A stretch of DNA of 64,000 nucleotides from Terrabacter sp. Root85 (GTDB taxonomy: Bacteria > Actinomycetota > Actinomycetes > Actinomycetales > Dermatophilaceae): the NCBI RefSeq assembly GCF_001429185.1, contig NZ_LMIW01000009.1, positions 186,001 through 250,000 of the forward strand. The letters run 5' to 3'. The notes under the pieces are model-generated. The model had not been told where the DNA came from and did not search any database. It saw nothing but the letters and a program-made list of their open reading frames with translations. A program made the translations under genes and the position numbers. Shown piece after piece: positions 35,473 through 44,675 of the stretch; position 1 is the first letter of the stretch; every line of letters starts with the position of its first letter.

Positions 35473-36840
35473 TCAGCGCAGGTTGTAGAACTCGCGGTGG
35501 ACGTTGGCCGGGCCGACACCCGCGCGCACGAGCCCGCGCTGGAGCGTGCTCACCATCTGCTCCGGTCCACAGAGGAAGGCCGAGAGGAGGCGAGGCTCGG
35601 CGCCCACCGTGGCGAGCACCTGCTCGACCGTGAGCCGCGGGTCGGTCTCGGTGTCGACGAGGTGGAGGTGCAGCTCCTCGTGGTGCCCCACCAGGTGCGC
35701 GACCTCGTCGGCGAGGGGCGCCGGACCTCGCGCTGTGTAGAAGAAGTCGACGCGGTGCGGCAGCTCACCGGGCCTGACGGAGCGGAGCCAGCTGAGCATC
35801 GGCGAGACCCCGATCCCGCCCGCGACCCACACCTGGTGCTCGGTGCCCCGCGTGAAGTCGAAATGCCCCTGTGGGCTGCTGATGACGGCCGGCATGCCCG
35901 GCGCGACGAGATCGCCGATGCTCGACGTGAAGTCGCCGAGGGCGCGGACCGTGATCCGGACCTCCTTCTCCTGCGGGCCGCTGGCGATCGTGAAGGGGTG
36001 GCGGTGCCAGCGGTCGCGGGCCTCGAGGTTGACGAGGGCGAACTGGCCGGGGCGGAAGGCGAAGCGGTCACCGAGCGGGCGCAGCCAGATCTCGTACGAC
36101 GCGTCGTCGATGGGCTCCACCGACGACACCTCGTAGTCATGGGTCCGGGCGACGCGCCGGGCCAGCAGCTCGCGGTAGAGGTAGAAGGCGAGACCGACGC
36201 CACCGACCGCGACGTAGGACCACCGCAGCAGCTGCGAGCCGAAGACGGTCGCGTCCATGAGGCCGTGGACGAACCCGAGTCCCAGAAAGATCCCGGTCAG
36301 GCGATGGAAGCCGCGCCAGAGCCCGTAGCGGCCGATCCACCTGCCGACGAACCGGATCGGCGGCGCCGCCATGAAACGCTCCACGAGCGGGCGCGCCGGT
36401 CGCGGTGTGATGGAGCGCCAACGCGGGGCGATGGCCCACACGGTGAGGGTCGCGAGCCCGACGATGCCGATCGTGCCCAGGGTCGGACCGAGCTGGGTGG
36501 GGTTGGGGTTGCCCGTCGACGCGATGTGCACGCCGATGAGGGCCGTGCCCGCCATCGCGACCCGGCGGTGCCACACCGCGGCCTTGTCGACGCCGTCGAA
36601 GAACTGCTCGACCCAGCGCAGTGTGCTGATGAGGACGAGGCCGACCGACAGGAGCAGGACCCCCTCCGCGCCGATGAGCTGACCGATGAACTGGCCCGCG
36701 TCGCCGACTGGTCGGGCCAGCAGCCAGAGCAGCGCGAAGGCGACGACGAGGGCGCCGATCGTCGCCGGCCCGACGAGGCGGGTGACGAGGTGCGCGCCGC
36801 GGTAGGGGCGTCGCTGGCGCAGCTGGGTCTCGAGGGCCAT
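35473..36840 (-). CDS. Ferric-reductase-like transmembrane flavoprotein (ferredoxin reductase family)
   Basis: A 455-residue membrane oxidoreductase. About six hydrophobic helices in residues 20-225 carry spaced histidines (VWHRRVAMAG, VHIAS, FHRLTG, FVHGLMD), as in haem-binding ferric reductases. A FAD domain (FRPGQFALVNL, RHPFTIAS) and a NAD domain (VAGGIGVSPMLSWL, FLCGPEQM) follow. It would move electrons from NAD(P)H across the membrane, to metals or oxygen. ATG 36838-36840 is used; a GTG at 36862-36864 would add eight residues. Confidence 0.87.
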   Translation of the reverse strand: MALETQLRQRRPYRGAHLVTRLVGPATIGALVVAFALLWLLARPVGDAGQFIGQLIGAEGVLLLSVGLVLISTLRWVEQFFDGVDKAAVWHRRVAMAGTALIGVHIASTGNPNPTQLGPTLGTIGIVGLATLTVWAIAPRWRSITPRPARPLVERFMAAPPIRFVGRWIGRYGLWRGFHRLTGIFLGLGFVHGLMDATVFGSQLLRWSYVAVGGVGLAFYLYRELLARRVARTHDYEVSSVEPIDDASYEIWLRPLGDRFAFRPGQFALVNLEARDRWHRHPFTIASGPQEKEVRITVRALGDFTSSIGDLVAPGMPAVISSPQGHFDFTRGTEHQVWVAGGIGVSPMLSWLRSVRPGELPHRVDFFYTARGPAPLADEVAHLVGHHEELHLHLVDTETDPRLTVEQVLATVGAEPRLLSAFLCGPEQMVSTLQRGLVRAGVGPANVHREFYNLR

Positions 36841-37111
36841 CGGGGTCTCGGCTTTCGGCGGCACGCGGCGATGCGTGCGGGGACATGGCGTCGGCCTGTG
36901 TCGCGCTCCCCGAGCAGGCCATCCCCAGACACGTACCCCGTCCGCCAGTGGCCGCGTCCGGGCGGTCGTCGAGACTTCACCCGCTCGTCGGCGCGATCTT
37001 CCACGCCGTTCACGGGATCCGAAGGGTTCTCCCAGACTCCGCCGAAAGTGTGGAGCGGTCTCAGCTCACCCACCCCGGGCACTCACACCGGGGCCCACGA
37101 GAGGCTTCTCC

Positions 37112-38707
37112 GTGCACACTCCCACCATCCTCAAGGCGGGGCTCGTCGGCACCCTCGCCGCAGCCGCCGCCTTCGCCCTCGGCGGCTCCTCCGCCGACGC
37201 CCACGGCGGCCTGCCCGTCGTGGGCGTGCCGCACGCCAACCCGAAGTTCGGCGTGCAGAACAACGTCCTCACCCCGTCGGCCAGCCAGACGTCCGTCGCC
37301 TGGGGCAACCTGCCGCTGACGAACCCCGACACCGCCAACGGCGTGACCCACTACGGCTTCAACACCCTCGACGGTGCGCCTCTGACGCAGACGAAGAACG
37401 AGGCCCACAAGACCGAGCCCGACAAGAACGTCTACCTCGTCCTCGGCGGCAGGCACTACCTCTACCAGGGCCACGAGATCGGTCCGCGCGGCTATGTCAC
37501 GCGCATCAACCTCGACGAGACCGATCCCCTCAAGCGGGTCACGCTGATCTCCGACACCGACGTCGCGGGCAACGCCTACCCGACGATCGACGGCATCACG
37601 TGGGACCCGTTCACCCGCCAGCTCCTCCTCACGGCCGAGTCGAGCGCCCCCAAGGGTGGCGTGTTCGGGGTCGGCCTCGACGCGAAGGGCGACCCGGTCG
37701 ACGGCGGCAGGGCGACGCGGCTCGCGGCGCTCGGCTCCGGTGGCTTCGAGGGCATCCAGAACGACGCTGCCGGCAACGTCTGGATGCTCGAGGACATCGG
37801 CGGTGCCGGGGCGAGCGGCGGCAAGGTGCCCAACAGCTTCGTCTACCGCTTCGTGCCGAACGACAAGAGCGACCTCACCCGGGGCGGCACGCTCCAGGCG
37901 TTGCAGATCAGGCGCGCCGACGGCACGCCGGCCACGACGTCACAGCTCCAGTCCAACCCTTCGGACCCGTTCATCGGTGCGCTGCACACGTACGGCTCGT
38001 CCTTCGCGACGGCGTGGGTCACGATCCACACCGGCACGACCGAGGCGTTCGACGCCACCGCCGCTGCCAAGGCAGCGAACGCAACGCCGCTCAAGCGTCC
38101 CGAGAACGGCGTCTTCCGGCCCGGCACGGGATTCAAGGAGTTCTACTTCACCGAGACGGGTGACACGAGCACCTCGAGCACCCTCCCCGGCGCGTACGGC
38201 GGCGTCTTCCGCATCTCGCAGGCGAGCCCGACCTCCGACACCGGTCGCATCTCGATCGCCGCGGTCGGCGACGTCGAGCACACCGGCTTCGACAACATCA
38301 CCTTCGCGACGAAGGACGACCTGCTCGTCGTCGAGGACGCCGGCGACGGCCTGCACACCCAGCGCAACGCGCTCGACTCCGGCTACGTCTTCAACCTCGC
38401 CGACGGCCGCGAGCAGGAGGGGTCGTATGCCGCCGGGCCGGGTCGCGCTCCGAAGCCGGTCCGCTTCCTGGCGGAAGGCCGCGACGCGTCCGCGACGTTC
38501 GACTCGATGAGCGGCCCGTCGTACAACGACGGCGACAACGAGATCACCGGCATCCACGTCTCCGACGGCGACCCGACGGTCGGCGGTCTCCTCGGCGCCA
38601 AGCTGCCCCAGCCCACGACGTCGGCCTCCTGGCGGACGTTCTGGACCCAGCAGCACGGCGACAACACGACCTGGGAGATCAGCTGGAACGGCGACCGCCA
38701 GAACTGA
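37112..38707 (+). CDS. Secreted DUF839/PhoX-like protein
   Basis: A 531-residue exported protein. A signal peptide with an ADA-type cleavage site ends near residue 30. The mature part resembles the DUF839/PhoX beta-propeller group: HYLYQGHEIGPRGYVTRINL, GFEGIQNDAAGNVWMLEDIGG, GTGFKEFYFTETGD and FDNITFATKDDLLVVEDAGDG. PhoX relatives are calcium/iron phosphatases; catalysis here is inferred. The GTG start lies downstream of GAGAGG and of a small CCCCGG/CCGGGG hairpin (37073-37093). Confidence 0.8.
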   Translation: MHTPTILKAGLVGTLAAAAAFALGGSSADAHGGLPVVGVPHANPKFGVQNNVLTPSASQTSVAWGNLPLTNPDTANGVTHYGFNTLDGAPLTQTKNEAHKTEPDKNVYLVLGGRHYLYQGHEIGPRGYVTRINLDETDPLKRVTLISDTDVAGNAYPTIDGITWDPFTRQLLLTAESSAPKGGVFGVGLDAKGDPVDGGRATRLAALGSGGFEGIQNDAAGNVWMLEDIGGAGASGGKVPNSFVYRFVPNDKSDLTRGGTLQALQIRRADGTPATTSQLQSNPSDPFIGALHTYGSSFATAWVTIHTGTTEAFDATAAAKAANATPLKRPENGVFRPGTGFKEFYFTETGDTSTSSTLPGAYGGVFRISQASPTSDTGRISIAAVGDVEHTGFDNITFATKDDLLVVEDAGDGLHTQRNALDSGYVFNLADGREQEGSYAAGPGRAPKPVRFLAEGRDASATFDSMSGPSYNDGDNEITGIHVSDGDPTVGGLLGAKLPQPTTSASWRTFWTQQHGDNTTWEISWNGDRQN

Positions 38708-38725
38708 CGGGCCGCTGACCGACCG

Positions 38726-38778
38726 CCCGGTTGAGGTATCGCCGCCGCAGAACCTGCGGCGCGCCTACCTCAACCGGG
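38726..38778. terminator. Bidirectional terminator hairpin
   Basis: CCCGGTTGAGGTA (38726-38738) pairs with its exact complement at 38766-38778. Inside, CGCCGCAG-AAC-CTGCGGCG forms a second stem. It lies between convergent stops at 38707 and 38792. Confidence 0.75.
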
Positions 38779-38791
38779 TGGCGGCGCGGCG

Positions 38792-39778
38792 TCAGATGCC
38801 CTTCGCGGCCTCGATGAGGGTGTTGGCGGCGAAGCGCAGCCCCTCGAGCTGGTCGAGCTCCTGGTCCTCGTGCTCGATGTTGACGGGCATGTCGGGGTCG
38901 ACCTTGTGCAGGGCGCGGAGGAACTCGGTCCAGTAGGCCGTGTCGTGCCCGCGGCCGACGGCGACGAAGTCCCAGGAAGGGCTCTTGGGCCAGCCGCTCA
39001 GGGTCGTGCCGCCACCCAGCGGCAGGTAGCCGGGCTCGCCCTGGGCGACGCGGTAGAAGGAGTCGTCGATGACGCCGTTGACCTTCGCGGCGTCATTGAT
39101 GCGCGTGTCCTTGGCCGCGGCGACGAAGACGAGCTCGCCGAGGTCGGCCACGGCGAGGACGGGGTCGATGCCCTGCCAGAAGAGGTGGCTCGGGTCCATC
39201 TCGGCACCGACGTGGGTCGCTCCGGTCTCCTCGACGAGGCGGTGCAGGGTGCGCGGGTTGAAGACGATGTTGCCCGGGTGCATCTCGATGGCGACGCGGA
39301 CGTCCGCCGCGGCGGCCCGGGCCTGGATGTTCTTCCAGTAGGGCACGGCGACGCTCCACTGATGGTCCTGCACGTCGAGGAAGGGGCTCCACCACGGGAG
39401 CGGGTTCCACACGGGGACATCGGTGCCCGGCTCGCCGCCCGGAGCGCCGGACATCGTGATGACGCGCGGGACGCCGAGGAGCGCGGCGAGCTCGATCGAG
39501 TCGACGAGGTCCTGAGAGTGCGGGAAGCCGGCGGCCGGGTGCAGCGGGTTGCCGTTGCAGTTGAGGGCGGTCAGGGTCAGGCCGCGCGAGGTGAACTCGC
39601 CGAGGTAGTCCTGCCGGGCCTGCTCGCTCGCCCGGAGGTCGTCGACGGGCAGGTGGATGGGCGGCAGGAAGCCGCCGGAGTTGATCTCGACGCTCGTGAG
39701 TCCGAGGCTCGCGATCATGTCGAGGGCCTCGCCGAGGGGCTTGTCGCCGAGGCAGGCGTTGTAGGCGCCGAGCTGCAT
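38792..39778 (-). CDS. Sugar phosphate isomerase/epimerase (TIM barrel)
   Basis: A 328-residue AP-endonuclease-2-like barrel. It begins MQLGAYNACLGDKP; probable metal ligands are in ALNCNGNPLHPA, VAIEMHPGN, AEMDPSHLFW and VNIEHEDQELD. It lies 49 bases downstream of a Gfo/Idh dehydrogenase on the same strand, a pairing typical of polyol or keto-sugar catabolism. The exact substrate is unknown. ATG at 39776-39778 with AAAGG upstream. Probably controlled by the divergent LacI. Confidence 0.85.
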   Translation of the reverse strand: MQLGAYNACLGDKPLGEALDMIASLGLTSVEINSGGFLPPIHLPVDDLRASEQARQDYLGEFTSRGLTLTALNCNGNPLHPAAGFPHSQDLVDSIELAALLGVPRVITMSGAPGGEPGTDVPVWNPLPWWSPFLDVQDHQWSVAVPYWKNIQARAAAADVRVAIEMHPGNIVFNPRTLHRLVEETGATHVGAEMDPSHLFWQGIDPVLAVADLGELVFVAAAKDTRINDAAKVNGVIDDSFYRVAQGEPGYLPLGGGTTLSGWPKSPSWDFVAVGRGHDTAYWTEFLRALHKVDPDMPVNIEHEDQELDQLEGLRFAANTLIEAAKGI

Positions 39779-39827
39779 GGTCGTACCTTTCGAAAGTGTC
39801 TGGGGTGGTGAGGGATTCGAGCGCGCG

Positions 39828-41006
39828 TCAGGCGAGCGAGACGGACGATCCGTCGGCCGCGGCTGAGCGGGTGACCGCATCGATGATGGTGAGGTCGCGC
39901 AGGCCGTCCTCGAAGGTCGCGACGGGCGGCAGACCCTCGATGCCGGCGACCTGCTCGAGGAAGGCGCGGCACTGGTAGCCGAAGAGGTCGCCGACACCGA
40001 AGGAGACGCCGGGGAAGTCCATCGGCAGGCCGCCCTTGACGTAGGGGTGGGCCGGGCCGGCGAGCACCTGGTTGTAGCCGTCGAGGCCGTCGTCGCGCAG
40101 CTTGCGGATGACGGAGAACTCGGCGGGTCGGTCCATGTCCCACTTCGCGGCGCCGTGCTCGGCCATGAGGTCGAAGGCGAGCGAGTTCGCGTGGCCCGGC
40201 GCGATGCGCGAGATCGAGAAGGTGCCGACGGCGCCCGACTCGAAGTGCGCGGTGAAGGTCGCGACGTCGTCGTTCTCGACCGGCTCGCGCACGTCGGACA
40301 GCTCGGCCCGGGCGTGGCCGTAGGTCGTGCCGAGCGGCACGGCGCGCTCCGTGACCTTCGTAGTGAACGTCGCGCCGCTCACGGAGTCCATCGGCCCGCA
40401 GAGGAACTCGGCGAGGTCGATGAGGTGGCTGCCGATGTCGGCGAGGGCACCGGTGCCCGGGCCGCCCTTGTAGCGCCATGCCATCGGCGTCTCGGTGCTG
40501 CGGGCGTAGTCGCACCAGTAGCGGCCGTTGAAGTGGCTCACCTCGCCGAGCTCGTCGTGCAGCAGGTCGCGGATCGCGGCGACGGCGGGCTGGCGACGGT
40601 AGACGAAAGCCGTGCCGGTCGTGAGGTCCGGGTGCTTCTCGGCGGCGGCGATCATGGCGCGGGCGTCGTCGATGCTCGCGGCGATCGGCTTCTCGCAGAG
40701 CACGTGCTTGCCGGCGTCGAGGAGGGCCTCGACGATCTCGCGGTGCAGGTGGTTGGCGACGACGACGCTGACGACCTGGACGTCGTCGGCCGTCAGCAGC
40801 TCGCGCCAGTCGGTGCCGTGGCGTTCGTAGCCGTAGCGGGCGGCAGCGTCCTTGGCGACGGCTTCGTTCGCGTCGACGACGGCGGCATACCGGATGGGCG
40901 GCAGCGGCGGGTCGAAGAGCGTGGGGGCGGTGCGGTAGCCGGCGCAGTGCGCCCGTCCCGCCATGCCGGCGCCGATGACGGCGACGCCGATGGGTGACTG
41001 CGTCAT
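39828..41006 (-). CDS. Gfo/Idh/MocA family oxidoreductase
   Basis: A 392-residue NAD(P)-dependent dehydrogenase, longer than IolG. The Rossmann motif GAGMAGRAH is at about 12-20, CEKPIAAS is near residue 104, and the active-site stretch is GALADIGSHLIDLAEF. It oxidises a cyclic polyol or sugar by family; the substrate is unknown. It is the first gene of a two-gene operon reading away from the LacI gene, with a perfect palindromic operator 49 bases upstream of its start. Confidence 0.87.
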   Translation of the reverse strand: MTQSPIGVAVIGAGMAGRAHCAGYRTAPTLFDPPLPPIRYAAVVDANEAVAKDAAARYGYERHGTDWRELLTADDVQVVSVVVANHLHREIVEALLDAGKHVLCEKPIAASIDDARAMIAAAEKHPDLTTGTAFVYRRQPAVAAIRDLLHDELGEVSHFNGRYWCDYARSTETPMAWRYKGGPGTGALADIGSHLIDLAEFLCGPMDSVSGATFTTKVTERAVPLGTTYGHARAELSDVREPVENDDVATFTAHFESGAVGTFSISRIAPGHANSLAFDLMAEHGAAKWDMDRPAEFSVIRKLRDDGLDGYNQVLAGPAHPYVKGGLPMDFPGVSFGVGDLFGYQCRAFLEQVAGIEGLPPVATFEDGLRDLTIIDAVTRSAAADGSSVSLA

Positions 41007-41054
41007 GGGATGTACCTCTCTGGACATCTCGGTCAGGGTTGCGCAACGAGCGTT

Positions 41055-41068
41055 TTAAAGCGCTTTAA
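41055..41068. promoter_or_regulatory. LacI-type operator, perfect 14-bp palindrome
   Basis: TTAAAGCGCTTTAA is a perfect palindrome with the central CG step typical of LacI-family sites, in the spacer between the dehydrogenase and the LacI gene. On the minus strand a consensus TTGACA lies upstream (41107-41112), so bound repressor would block the dehydrogenase promoter. The LacI gene next door is the obvious ligand. Confidence 0.75.
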
Positions 41069-41195
41069 GTTACGATGGCTCCAGTGTGCGGAGCGCCGCC
41101 CACGCCTGTCAACACTTTGTTCTGACAATCTGTCCTGAGTCCCTCCCGACGCCGCCACCGACGCCGCCACCCGAGCCGCCACCCGAAGGAGCCGT

Positions 41196-42299
41196 ATGCC
41201 GTCCCGCCCCGCGCGCCCCCGCCTCGAGGACGTCGCCTCCCGGGCCGGCGTCAGCACCGCCTCGGCGTCCCTCGTCCTGCGTGGACGCCCGGGGCCGGGT
41301 GCCGCGACGCGCGAGGCCGTCCTCGACGCCGCCCGCGAGCTCGGCTACCGCGCCGACCGCACCGCGAGCCTCCTCGCCCGGCGGCGCACCCAGCTCCTCG
41401 GCGTGACGATGGACGTCAGCAGCACCTTCCACGCCGAGCTGCTCGAGGACCTCCAGACCGCCGCCGACGAGCGCGGCTACGACATCGTCGTCAGCCCGCT
41501 GACACGCACCCGCGACGAGCGCCGCGCCGTCGAGTCGCTCCTCGACTTCCGCTGCGAGGCCTTGCTGCTGCTCGGTCCCCGGCTGCCCGACGCCGAGCTC
41601 GCGGCGCTGGCCGAGGAGCACCACGTCGTGGCCATCGGCCGCCGGGCGCAGGCGGCCGGCGTCGACGTCGTGCGCGCGGCCGACGACGTCGGCGTCGGCC
41701 TCGCCGTCGAGCACCTCGTCGGGCTGGGTCACCGCGACATCGCCTTCGTCGACGGGCCGCGCGGGCCGATCGCCACGCTGCGCCGACAGGGCTACCGCAG
41801 CGCCATGAAACGCCTCGGTCTCGCGGACGCGGCCGTCGTCGTCGACGGCGGGGGAGACGAGGAGTCCGGCGCCCGCGCCGCCGCAGCCCTCCACCTCCCC
41901 TCTGAACCGTCGAAGGGCCGTGAACCGGAGCCCGCCGACGATCGGGCGGCCCGACGTGGCCGCGTGCGTATGCCGTCCGCCGTCGTCGCGTTCAACGACC
42001 GGGCCGCGCTCGGCCTCCTCGACCGCCTGCGGCGCGACGGTGTCGACGTGCCGGGGGACGTCTCGGTCGTCGGCTACGACGACAGCCTCATCGCCCGGCT
42101 CGCGACCGTCGACCTGACGAGCGTCAGCCAGATTCCCGAGGCGATGGCGACGGCCGCGGTCGAGGCGGCGACGCAGCGCCTCGACGAGGGGCGCACCGAG
42201 CCCGTCGAGCTCGTCCTGGAGCCGCAGCTCGTGGTCCGCGGCACGACGGCGCCGCGCGGTGACCCGACGACCCGGCGCGGCGGCATACGCGAGCCGTGA
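41196..42299 (+). CDS. LacI family transcriptional regulator
   Basis: A 367-residue repressor. The N-terminal helix-turn-helix is LEDVASRAGVSTASASLVLRG, followed by the hinge region (GYRADRTASLLARRRT) and a periplasmic-binding-like effector domain ending in PQLVVRGTT. Between about residues 230 and 260 there is an unusual charged insertion (PSKGREPEPADDRAARRGR). The ATG lies inside a GTATGCCG octamer. It probably represses the divergent dehydrogenase-isomerase pair and itself. Confidence 0.9.
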   Translation: MPSRPARPRLEDVASRAGVSTASASLVLRGRPGPGAATREAVLDAARELGYRADRTASLLARRRTQLLGVTMDVSSTFHAELLEDLQTAADERGYDIVVSPLTRTRDERRAVESLLDFRCEALLLLGPRLPDAELAALAEEHHVVAIGRRAQAAGVDVVRAADDVGVGLAVEHLVGLGHRDIAFVDGPRGPIATLRRQGYRSAMKRLGLADAAVVVDGGGDEESGARAAAALHLPSEPSKGREPEPADDRAARRGRVRMPSAVVAFNDRAALGLLDRLRRDGVDVPGDVSVVGYDDSLIARLATVDLTSVSQIPEAMATAAVEAATQRLDEGRTEPVELVLEPQLVVRGTTAPRGDPTTRRGGIREP

Positions 42300-42336
42300 G
42301 GGACCGGGCGTCGGCGCAGCGGACTACGGTCGGGTC

Positions 42337-42993
42337 ATGGCCGACAAGCTGACCCGACAGGCGGCGTCCGACGCCCTCCCCACGTGGCGGTTCCTGCTCC
42401 AGCGGATGCACCTCACGGTGCGGGCGCCCGACGTCGCCACGGCCTTCGACTTCGTCGCGCGGGTCGGCGCCGTGGCGACGCCCCTGGGCCGGCAGCCCGA
42501 CCTCGACGTCCGGGGCATCCTCGTGCACCTGGCCGTGTCGACCGAGCCGGCCGGTGGCGTCAGCGACGCCGACATCGCGGTCGGCCGGGCCGTCGACTCC
42601 GTGGTCGCCGAGATGGGGCTGACCTCGCAACCGGGGACCCTCACGGTCGTCGAGATCGCCATCGACGCCATGGACATCGACGCCGTCCGGCCCTTCTGGG
42701 ACGCCGTCCTCGGGTGGGACGTCATCGCCCGCGACGACGTGCAGGACCCGCTCCGCCTCGGCCCGGCCGTGTGGTTCCAGCAGATGGACGAGCCTCGGCC
42801 GCAGCGCAACCGGATCCACCTCGACGTCACCGTCGCCCACGACGAGGCGCCCGGACGCATCGAGCGGGCACTGGCCGCCGGCGGGCACCTCGTGTCCGAC
42901 TCGAGGGCCCCGGCCTTCTGGATCCTCGCCGACCCCGAGGGCAACGAGGCGTGCGTCTGCACGTGGCAGGGCCGCGACCCCGTCCCGGGCTGA
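42337..42993 (+). CDS. Degenerate pterin dehydratase-like domain fused to a VOC (glyoxalase-like) domain
   Basis: A 218-residue two-domain protein. Residues about 8-100 follow the pterin-4a-carbinolamine dehydratase pattern (FDFVARVGAVAT ... PDLDVRG ... GGVSDADIAVGRAVDS), but the catalytic His-His-Pro reads Arg-Gln-Pro and the later His is lost, so this half is probably inactive. Residues about 108-212 are a VOC fold (VEIAIDAMDIDAVRPFWDAVLGW, RIHLDVTV, WILADPEGNEACVC). The architecture occurs in actinobacteria, function unknown. ATG 42337 starts the family region. Confidence 0.75.
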   Translation: MADKLTRQAASDALPTWRFLLQRMHLTVRAPDVATAFDFVARVGAVATPLGRQPDLDVRGILVHLAVSTEPAGGVSDADIAVGRAVDSVVAEMGLTSQPGTLTVVEIAIDAMDIDAVRPFWDAVLGWDVIARDDVQDPLRLGPAVWFQQMDEPRPQRNRIHLDVTVAHDEAPGRIERALAAGGHLVSDSRAPAFWILADPEGNEACVCTWQGRDPVPG

Positions 42994-42999
42994 CGCTCC

Positions 43000-43836
43000 T
43001 CAGTCCTCCAGTGCGGCCGACACCAGGCGCGCGAAGCGGCCCGGGTCGTCGACCCAGGGGAAGTGGCCGGCGCCGGGCTGCACGACGGAGCGGCCGTCGA
43101 CGAAGAGCGCGGCGAGCTCCGCGCCGAGCTCCGGGCCCGGCATGAGGTCGAGCTCGCCGACGATGACGCGCACCGGGGCGGTCAGTGACCCGAGTGCCGC
43201 CCGCGTCGTGGCCGTGTCGACGGCCTCGGCGCGGAAGGCCAGGGTGCCCCCGCGGTTGCGCTGGGCCTCGTCCGTCGCGGCGTGCCGCCGTGCGGCCTCG
43301 GTCCACCGCCCGTAGAGGAAGGGTGACATCGCCTGCCGCGTCGCCGGGGAGTCGTCGTCGGAGTCGAGAGCGACCCTGGCCGCCGCGAACCACGGCTCGC
43401 CGGAGCGCAGCGCGACGCGCTCCTCCCAGTCGTCGTCGCTGATGTCGAGGCCCACCGCCGAGGTGCCGGGGGCGACGAGCACGAGGCGACCGACGCGTGC
43501 AGGGTGGCGTGCGGCGTACAGCAGGCACACGGATGCCCCGGCGGAATGGCCGAGGAGGTCGAAGCGCTCGAGCCCGAGGTGGGCGCGGAGCGCGTCGAGG
43601 TCGTCGGCGAGCTGCGACGGGCCGTATGCCGTCGGGTCGGCCGGCTCCGGGGAGGCGCCGGTGCCGCGCGGGTCCGGGACGACGAGCGTGCGCCCGGCCA
43701 CTCGCGCGAGTCCGCCGAGGTCCCCGAGGTATGCCGCGTCACGGGCGGGGCCGCCGGGCCAGACGACGAGCGGGTCGCCGGTGCCCTCGGTGCGGTAGGC
43801 GAGCTCGGTGCCGTCATCGGACAGGTAGGTCGGCAT
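43000..43836 (-). CDS. Alpha/beta hydrolase (proline iminopeptidase-like)
   Basis: A 278-residue alpha/beta-fold hydrolase. The oxyanion region is VVWPGGPARDAAYL, the nucleophile elbow GHSAGAS (Ser near 97), the acid in VGELDLMPGPE and the His in GAGHFPWVDDP. Substrate unknown. It is convergent with the VOC-fusion gene with only six bases between stops. ATG at 43834-43836. Confidence 0.85.
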   Translation of the reverse strand: MPTYLSDDGTELAYRTEGTGDPLVVWPGGPARDAAYLGDLGGLARVAGRTLVVPDPRGTGASPEPADPTAYGPSQLADDLDALRAHLGLERFDLLGHSAGASVCLLYAARHPARVGRLVLVAPGTSAVGLDISDDDWEERVALRSGEPWFAAARVALDSDDDSPATRQAMSPFLYGRWTEAARRHAATDEAQRNRGGTLAFRAEAVDTATTRAALGSLTAPVRVIVGELDLMPGPELGAELAALFVDGRSVVQPGAGHFPWVDDPGRFARLVSAALED

Positions 43837-43862
43837 GGGTCCACCCTGCCAGTCCGGACGGC

Positions 43863-44675
43863 TCAGACGGCGGCCGCGGCCGCCGCGTCGGCGGCCGCCC
43901 GCACGACGAGCCCGGCGATCTCCTCCGGGTGCGTGAAGAGGTTGTTGTGCGAGCCGCCGAGCAGCGACGTGCGCACGCTCGGCGCGCTGTGGGCGGACGA
44001 GGCGAGCTGGTCGAGCCACGTGACCGGCACGAAGGCGTCGTGCACCCCCGCGGTCACCGTCACGGGCACGGGCAGGTGCGCGATCCGCTCCTCGGGGGCG
44101 TCGTGGATCCCCGACTGGAGCATCGTGATGATGCCGGTGCGACCCCGGTAGAGCTCCATCGCGTCGACCTGGTCGAGGCGGTCGTCGCGGTAGGCGAAGG
44201 GGGTGGCCCGGGCCAGACGGTGCAGGCGGCGTTGCTCGGGGGCGAAGGTCGTCCCGGCGAGCACGAGCGAGAAGTCCCGGCGGCGGGCACTGAGGGCGAG
44301 GGCGGCGGTCAGCGCTGCTTGCCCGCCCGTCGAGTGGCCGAGCACGACGACGGGGTGCCCGGCGGCCTGGGCCTCGATCCAGCGCGCCGCGGTGAGGCCC
44401 GTGGCGTGGATCGAGGGGCTCGTCGGACGTGGCAGGTCGGAGCCGGAGCCGGGCAGGTCGAGCACCGTGCAGGCCAGGCCGCGGGCGACGAGGGCTCGCG
44501 CGGTCGGGATCGTGTAGAACGGCAGACCGAGCCCGGGGAGGACGACGACGAGCGGCGTCGTGCGGGGCGCGTCGCCCCCGAGGGCCAACGACCGCACGAC
44601 CCGGCCCCGGAGGCTCGTGAACTGCACGCGCACGTCCGTCCCGACGTCACGGCCGAGCACGTGGTGCGGCTTCAC
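43863..44675 (-). CDS. Alpha/beta hydrolase co-transcribed with a LacI regulator
   Basis: A 270-residue hydrolase with the nucleophile elbow GHSTGGQ, oxyanion region VLPGLGLPFY, acid region AGVHDAFVP and His in GGSHNNLFTHPEE. Its GTG start overlaps the stop of the upstream LacI gene as GTGA, so the two are translationally coupled. Substrate unknown, perhaps an ester related to the sugar sensed by LacI (inference). Confidence 0.83.
   Translation of the reverse strand: MKPHHVLGRDVGTDVRVQFTSLRGRVVRSLALGGDAPRTTPLVVVLPGLGLPFYTIPTARALVARGLACTVLDLPGSGSDLPRPTSPSIHATGLTAARWIEAQAAGHPVVVLGHSTGGQAALTAALALSARRRDFSLVLAGTTFAPEQRRLHRLARATPFAYRDDRLDQVDAMELYRGRTGIITMLQSGIHDAPEERIAHLPVPVTVTAGVHDAFVPVTWLDQLASSAHSAPSVRTSLLGGSHNNLFTHPEEIAGLVVRAAADAAAAAAV

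Noticed and set aside
37073-37093. CCCCGG/CCGGGG hairpin before the DUF839 gene as a riboswitch or attenuator
   Set aside because: Six-base arms of pure G/C are frequent by chance at this composition, and no further structure is seen.
35239-38163. A 974-codon open frame on the plus strand
   Set aside because: It is an Arg/Pro/Ala-rich shadow of the minus-strand flavoprotein and the DUF839 gene in another frame, typical of very high GC; no family resemblance.
41118-41127. A second IolR-type site before the module 1 dehydrogenase
   Set aside because: The minus strand reads TGTCAGAACA, 9 of 10 to the consensus, but with such a degenerate consensus one mismatch is not significant.
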